Translations under genes and position numbers: made by a program
Assembly (NCBI GenBank): GCA_946998205.1
Contig: CAMPYJ010000034.1
Span: 1-27,782, forward strand
Direction: 5' to 3'
DNA length: 27,782 nucleotides
DNA from: an uncultured Prevotella sp.
Lineage (GTDB): Bacteria > Bacteroidota > Bacteroidia > Bacteroidales > Bacteroidaceae
The notes under the pieces: generated by a model
Told to the model about the DNA's origin: nothing
The model's input: only the letters and a program-made list of their open reading frames with translations
Database searches by the model: none
Shown: positions 24,235 through 27,782 of the stretch, piece by piece
Layout of the letters: each line of letters begins with the position of its first letter
Position numbering within the stretch: position 1 is the stretch's first letter

Positions 24235-24266
24235 CATTGCTTTTTCTTGCAAAAGCATTACTTTTG
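24235..24266 (+). promoter_or_regulatory. Promoter of the histidine phosphatase gene
   Basis: ATTG (24235-24238, 3 of 4 to TTTG), a 20-bp spacer and TACTTTTG (24259-24266). The -7 box overlaps an in-frame TTG at 24247 and precedes the ATG at 24295 by 28 bp, so the ATG is the credible start. Confidence 0.6.
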
Positions 24267-24294
24267 CATCATTCATGAATCAATAATTACCACG

Positions 24295-25587
24295 ATGAAC
24301 AAAACTTTAATCATCCTGTCTTTGTGCTTTTGTTGGATAACCTCCAACGCTCAACTTTCTAAAACCGAGATTCGCAACAACCCTTTGTTGGCTGCCAACG
24401 GCTATTACGCTTATCCCGGGCCGCTCAAACGTCAGCTCACGCCTGCACCAAAGGGATATGTTCCGTTTTACATCAGTCATTATGGGCGGCACGGTTCGCG
24501 CTATCTCATCGACCCAAACGATTACAACGGTCCGCTTCGTACGTTGCAACAGGCCGACAGCCTGGGCAAACTCACCCCTTTGGGCAAGGAGGTGTTGCGC
24601 AAAGTAACCCTGATTTGCAACGAGTCGAAAGGTAGATTGGGCGAGCTGACCTTACGCGGAGCCGAGCAACATCAGCAGATAGCACGCCGCATGTTTGAGC
24701 GTTTTCCCGAGGTTTTTCGCGGAAAAACGCATGTGGATGCCAAGAGCAGCACCGTCATCCGCTGCATCTTGTCCATGGAAAATGCATTGCAGCAGCTGGC
24801 AAGGCTCAATCCTCAACTGCACATCACGCACGATGCCAGTGCGTATGACATGCCTTATTTGGTGTATGGCGACACGGCTTTGTACAAAAACAAAATGCCA
24901 GGCAAGGTAAAAGACGTCTACGAGGCTTTTGCCAAGCGGCATGACAACCATGTAGGGGTGATGAACCGAATTTTCAAGGATGAAAGCTATTGGCGCGAAC
25001 ACGTTGACGCTACACGATTAAACACCCAGCTTTACAACCTTGCCAGCAACGTGCAGAGCACCGAACTGCGCCATCAGCTGTCGCTCTTAGACCTCTTTAC
25101 TCACGACGAGTTGTATGATGCTTGGCTCAAAACCAATGCGTGGTGGTACATCAACTATGGCCCGTCACCTCTGAACGGTGCTGTTCAGCCTTATTCGCAA
25201 CGCATGTTGCTGCGCCGCATCATCACCGAGGCCGACAGTTGCGTGGCTCTCTCCCACCCCGGCGCAACGCTTCGTTACGGACACGACACGATGGTGATGC
25301 CCCTGGTGTGCCTGTTAGACATCAATGGTTACGGCAAACAGATTGAGGACTTGGAGCGTTTGGATGATGAGAATTGGCTGGATTACCGCATCTTCCCCAT
25401 GGCCTGCAACCTACAATTCGTGTTCTATCGCTCGCAAGCGCGTCCGCATGACATTCTTGTGAAGGTGCTTCTGAACGAAGACGAAGTCACTCTACCCCTC
25501 CCAACCGACATCGCTCCCTATTATCATTGGAACGATTTCAAGACTTATTATCTGAACAAGATAGATCAGTTTCAAATCAAGAAGTAA
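24295..25587 (+). CDS. Secreted histidine-type (acid) phosphatase, branch 2
   Basis: This 430-residue protein opens with a signal peptide (MNKTLIILSLCFCWITSNAQ). It carries the phospho-acceptor motif SHYGRHGSRY (RHG at 65-67) and the branch-2 proton-donor motif GHDT (329-332, in LRYGHDTMVMPL). That combination identifies a histidine acid phosphatase, related to phytase/MINPP-type enzymes that release phosphate from organic esters in the periplasm or at the surface. The substrate is unknown. The frame extends to a TTG at 24247, but a -7 box covers that site and the signal peptide begins at the ATG. A weak CGG/CCG stem followed by TTTTT lies just past the stop. Confidence 0.9.
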   Translation: MNKTLIILSLCFCWITSNAQLSKTEIRNNPLLAANGYYAYPGPLKRQLTPAPKGYVPFYISHYGRHGSRYLIDPNDYNGPLRTLQQADSLGKLTPLGKEVLRKVTLICNESKGRLGELTLRGAEQHQQIARRMFERFPEVFRGKTHVDAKSSTVIRCILSMENALQQLARLNPQLHITHDASAYDMPYLVYGDTALYKNKMPGKVKDVYEAFAKRHDNHVGVMNRIFKDESYWREHVDATRLNTQLYNLASNVQSTELRHQLSLLDLFTHDELYDAWLKTNAWWYINYGPSPLNGAVQPYSQRMLLRRIITEADSCVALSHPGATLRYGHDTMVMPLVCLLDINGYGKQIEDLERLDDENWLDYRIFPMACNLQFVFYRSQARPHDILVKVLLNEDEVTLPLPTDIAPYYHWNDFKTYYLNKIDQFQIKK

Positions 25588-25689
25588 CCGGAGGGGAGCC
25601 GTTTTTACATTCATTCGCTGACTGTTCTTTGTGAAAGACAAAAAGGGCAGGTGAAATGCGATGCCGTTGACATGTCATTCATCATGCCC

Positions 25690-26100
25690 CCTTTTGAACA
25701 AATTATGTTTATATTTTTTATCAAATTATGCCCCTAAAACGGCACTTGAAAACTTTCAATATAGAAAAAATTGATAGGCAAAGCGGAAGCAAATAGGGGA
25801 GTGGAGCGTGAGAAAATTCGGATTTTTCCGCAAAAAGCATGGTGTTGCCGCCTTAGAGCCATCACTTTGTGCCGTCATTCACATGCTTTTAAACCGCAAT
25901 AGCATACACATTGCCAGCTTAAGTCAATGCTTTTGACCGCCAAATGGCTGAATCAGACAGGTTAATTCATCTATCGAATCCGTAAAACGTTATGTATTAA
26001 CGTAATACGAAAACAGCTCATATTTGGCGTATTAGCGGCTGTATGCCTGTCTGTTTGTACACATGGCCAATATGAAAGGATAGGCTGTCAAGAAAAATCA
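25690..26100 (-). repeat. Family-2 intergenic repeat, copy C (reverse orientation)
   Basis: Read on the minus strand from 26100, this shows TTTTTCTTGACAGCC, then CCGCTAATACGCCAAATATGAG, a GCATTG/GCAAT/AGCATG-rich zone, TTTGCTTCC, CCTATCAATTTTTTCTATAT, and the core AAGTGCCGTTTTAGGGGCATAATTTG (about 25722-25747). The order matches copies A and B, and the outer end is shorter. It fills most of the 647-bp gap between the phosphatase and the outer-membrane gene. I see nothing else in that gap apart from the terminator at 26162-26192. Confidence 0.7.
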
Positions 26101-26161
26101 TGTTGTTCCGCAAGGGAGTTCTTTATCCGCTCAACAGGGAAATGCGCAGGTATACAAGAAA

Positions 26162-26192
26162 AATCTCCGTGACGCAAGAGTTCACGGAGATT
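26162..26192 (-). terminator. Rho-independent terminator of the outer-membrane protein gene
   Basis: A perfect 11-bp inverted repeat AATCTCCGTGA/TCACGGAGATT (26162-26172 with 26182-26192), a 9-nt loop and a T-rich tract in the minus direction, 42 bp past the stop codon. Confidence 0.85.
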
Positions 26193-26234
26193 GCTAACAA
26201 ATAATGTCTTTATGCAACGATTGTTTGCTTTCAT

Positions 26235-26807
26235 CTAAAAATTGATGCCGACACTAACGTAGGGATTTATATAGAGGCCTCTGGTAGTGTTTCGTTCTTT
26301 AGAAACAGAGCTGTGATAATCGGTCAAGGGAAGCGTGGGAGTCACGCCAATGCGAAACATCACACCATCGGCTGACGATTGGTAACGGTAGCCCAAATCC
26401 AAGAATGTGGCCAACCCCGACAAATTCTCACTGCTCTTTGTGGTTTTGCCAAAGTAATTGTATGAAGCGTGGTAAATGGAATAATTAAAGCCCAAGCCCA
26501 CTTCAAGGTTGTGTATTTTATTGCCAATTAAATAGTTTACGGCTAAAGGAATGTTTACACCTTGTGTCTTCGTGGGCTCAGATTCAAGAAAGTTTGTGTC
26601 GGTTGTATAGGTGTAACCCAAGCCTATGCGTCCCCCCCACTTTGTGTTTGCACCAAAACGCGTGTCGTAATAAACGCCGGCACCGAATGTTCCAGACCCT
26701 AAAAAGTCGATAAAAACATTCCTTTGCTTTTGGGCAAAAGCACTTACTGACACGAACAACAGCAATAACACGGTTTTAATTTTGTTGTTAATTCTATTCT
26801 TTCTCAT
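26235..26807 (-). CDS. Outer-membrane beta-barrel protein
   Basis: A 190-residue protein with a signal peptide (KTVLLLLFVSVSAFA/QKQRN) followed by alternating amphipathic strands such as WGGRIGLGYTYTT, HNLEVGLGFNYSIYH, TFLDLGYRYQS and VMFRIGVTPTLPL. It ends in an aromatic residue (PYVSVGINF), the usual C-terminal signature of barrel proteins. It probably forms an eight-stranded barrel, and no enzymatic motif is seen. It has its own promoter and terminator, so it is monocistronic. Confidence 0.85.
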   Translation of the reverse strand: MRKNRINNKIKTVLLLLFVSVSAFAQKQRNVFIDFLGSGTFGAGVYYDTRFGANTKWGGRIGLGYTYTTDTNFLESEPTKTQGVNIPLAVNYLIGNKIHNLEVGLGFNYSIYHASYNYFGKTTKSSENLSGLATFLDLGYRYQSSADGVMFRIGVTPTLPLTDYHSSVSKERNTTRGLYINPYVSVGINF

Positions 26808-26844
26808 TGTTTATGAATAATTTGTTGTTATTGAATTTCAGGTA

Positions 26845-26877
26845 CAAAGATATGATAAAAAATAATGTAACATCAAA
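26845..26877 (-). promoter_or_regulatory. Bacteroidota-type promoter of the outer-membrane protein gene
   Basis: On the minus strand, TTTG (26874-26877), a 21-bp spacer and TATCTTTG (26845-26852) match the consensus fully, 37 bp before the ATG. The rest of the gap to 27155 holds no supported gene. Confidence 0.75.
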
Positions 26878-27114
26878 TCTGTTTCAAATACTTCTATATG
26901 GCAGCTTCTACATGCATGATGTTTGTACCTTTGTAAGGTGTGTTTTAGTTATAAATTTCACCCAACGTGTTGCCTTGAGCAATGTGTTTTTGGGCTTTCT
27001 GTTCGAGTTTCTATCAGTTGGCGAATAGTCATGAAAAAGTATTCTTTTTGTTAAGATAAATGAAAATATTGCGACAAAAATGATTTCTTTACGATGAGAT
27101 TACCGTATTTTGTC

Positions 27115-27122
27115 TATTTTTG
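27115..27122 (+). promoter_or_regulatory. -7 promoter element of the small exported protein gene
   Basis: TATTTTTG matches TAnnTTTG. No correctly spaced TTTG is visible upstream. It overlaps the TTG at 27120, which argues that the ATG at 27156 is the real start. Confidence 0.45.
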
Positions 27123-27155
27123 CGGACTAAAGAATGTAAGGTTATTTTAGTGCGA

Positions 27156-27482
27156 ATGATGACAAGAAGTACGAAACGCAGATTGATGGCGTGGATGATG
27201 GTGCTTACCTTCATCTCGGCTCTTCTTGTTAAAGACGTTCATGCGCACAATGTAACTGTTCAGCTGTTAGATCAAACAGAGCAACACCAAACCACAGTAC
27301 AGGCATATTGTTACATTTGTAACTTTGACCTGTGCAAGATGAGCATGCCCAAACTCTTTGTTTGGCAGCCTGTGTTGCTTGTAAAACGTATTGTTAAACC
27401 GCTGTTTGCAGCACAAATAGTTTATCGTGAGCCGCTTACGGTAAACGCTCATTCGCCACCTTTTTTAATTCATAATTCTTAA
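27156..27482 (+). CDS. Small exported or membrane-anchored protein with CxxC motif
   Basis: A 108-residue protein of unknown function. A basic start (MMTRSTKRRLMAW) leads into one hydrophobic segment (MMVLTFISALLV), then HAHNVT, consistent with a signal peptide or anchor. The exported part has YCYICNFDLCK, a CxxC...C group, plus several His residues. Small proteins of this kind in Bacteroidota often sit beside TonB receptors and may handle metals, but nothing here proves it. The frame extends to a TTG at 27120, which overlaps a -7 box. The last residues and stop codon fall within a short AATTCATAATTC repeat. Confidence 0.6.
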   Translation: MMTRSTKRRLMAWMMVLTFISALLVKDVHAHNVTVQLLDQTEQHQTTVQAYCYICNFDLCKMSMPKLFVWQPVLLVKRIVKPLFAAQIVYREPLTVNAHSPPFLIHNS

Positions 27483-27499
27483 TTCATAATTCATAATTC
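27467..27499 (+). repeat. Short AATTCATAATTC direct repeats
   Basis: Two perfect 12-bp copies (27467-27478 and 27481-27492) plus a partial third (ATAATTC, 27493-27499). The first copy overlaps the last codons of the small exported protein gene. Confidence 0.8.
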
Positions 27500-27544
27500 G
27501 GAGGAGAGAGACTTCTTTCGGCTGAAGAATGATGATATTCATAC

Positions 27545-27567
27545 CACTATCTTATTTAAAGATAGTG
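27545..27567 (+). other. Perfect hairpin at the start of the family-3 array
   Basis: CACTATCTT (27545-27553) and AAGATAGTG (27559-27567) form a 9-bp stem with a 5-nt loop. The right arm is the first bases of the first monomer. Confidence 0.6.
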
Positions 27568-27782
27568 CGAGCTGAACGCAATCAGGTTTGCCTGAAATTG
27601 CTAAGGCGAAGTTTCTTTTATGTAAAAACAGCGCAAGCCGAGCATAGAGAGCGTTTACTTTCTATATTGAGGTGTAGCCTGTTTTATGTAAAGATAGTGC
27701 GAGCTGAACGCAATCAAACTTGTTTGTAATTGCTAAGGCGAAGTTTCTTTTATGTAAAAACAGCGCAAGCCGAGCATAGAGA
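27559..27782 (+). repeat. Family-3 tandem array of 66-bp monomers (runs off the window)
   Basis: Monomers at 27559-27624, 27625-27690, 27691-27756 and a partial one from 27757. Odd and even monomers alternate (132-bp higher-order period). Each has GCnAGC.GA, a hairpin tip, then a GGCGnAG or GGTGTAGCC segment and TTTTATGTA. The tip differs between monomers but stays paired: CAGG/CCTG, GAG/CTT within ATAGA/TCTAT, and CAAAC/GTTTG. The reading frame through the array (27529-27729) looks like a by-product of the repeat. Confidence 0.85.

Noticed and set aside
26807..27028. 73-residue plus-strand frame divergent from the outer-membrane gene
   Set aside because: Overlaps that gene's promoter, low-complexity N-terminus, no promoter of its own.
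27529..27729. 66-residue open frame across the terminal array
   Set aside because: Internally repetitive translation produced by the 66-bp monomers (a multiple of three). No start context or domain.
27559..27782. Possible CRISPR array
   Set aside because: Monomers are contiguous and similar over their whole 66 bp. There are no constant repeats with unrelated spacers and no cas gene.

Overview
The window looks like chromosome from a Bacteroidales bacterium, most likely Prevotella or a close relative. Three things point there. Promoters fit the Bacteroidota pattern TTTG-N19-21-TAnnTTTG, with clean examples upstream of pckA, upp, the DUF4254 gene and the outer-membrane protein gene. The gene set includes a type IX secretion component (PorZ-like), the long three-domain form of IspG, and a DUF4254/GT9 pair. 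The gaps carry dispersed intergenic repeats of a kind common in this group. No rRNA, tRNA, CRISPR array, complete insertion sequence or transposase gene was seen.

Layout. At 1-3600, pckA (minus) and upp (plus) diverge, followed by a repeat-filled gap. At 3625-12229 there is one tightly packed plus-strand run: leuS, a YitT-family membrane protein, rdgB, a PorZ-like protein, a GT-C membrane glycosyltransferase and an acyltransferase-3 membrane protein. Most of these genes overlap. At 12230-12690 a gene-free segment holds six DnaA-box-like sites and an AT-rich core between two inverted boxes. I read this as the candidate chromosomal origin, oriC. At 12691-14900 there is a repeat element, then rubredoxin, a GT9 heptosyltransferase-like gene and DUF4254, all on minus. 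At 15778-18599 come acpP, fabF and rnc on plus, with a repeat element inserted between acpP and fabF. At 18691-24118 a minus-strand series carries ispG, purE, a PAP2-like membrane protein, rpoN and an unrecognised Bacteroidales-type gene. At 24295-27482 there is a secreted histidine-type phosphatase (plus), an outer-membrane beta-barrel protein (minus) and a small Cys-containing exported protein (plus). The window ends inside a 66-bp tandem repeat array.

Three repeat families account for nearly all gene-free sequence. Family 1 is a 193-260 bp MITE-like element with 19-bp terminal inverted repeats and an internal long hairpin (four copies: 1-120, 2982-3176, 12691-12950, 16077-16269). Family 2 is a degenerate intergenic repeat of about 400-550 bp (2822-3590, 15084-15600, 25690-26100). 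Family 3 is a 66-bp monomer with a variable but base-paired hairpin tip, tandem at 27559-27782 and present once inside the family-1 copy beside the candidate origin.

Functionally the genes are mostly housekeeping: gluconeogenesis (pckA), pyrimidine and purine metabolism (upp, purE, rdgB), translation (leuS), fatty acid and isoprenoid synthesis (acpP, fabF, ispG), RNA processing (rnc) and sigma-54 transcription (rpoN). Alongside these is a cell-envelope theme: PorZ, the GT-C enzyme, the acyltransferase, GT9, PAP2 and the outer-membrane protein.
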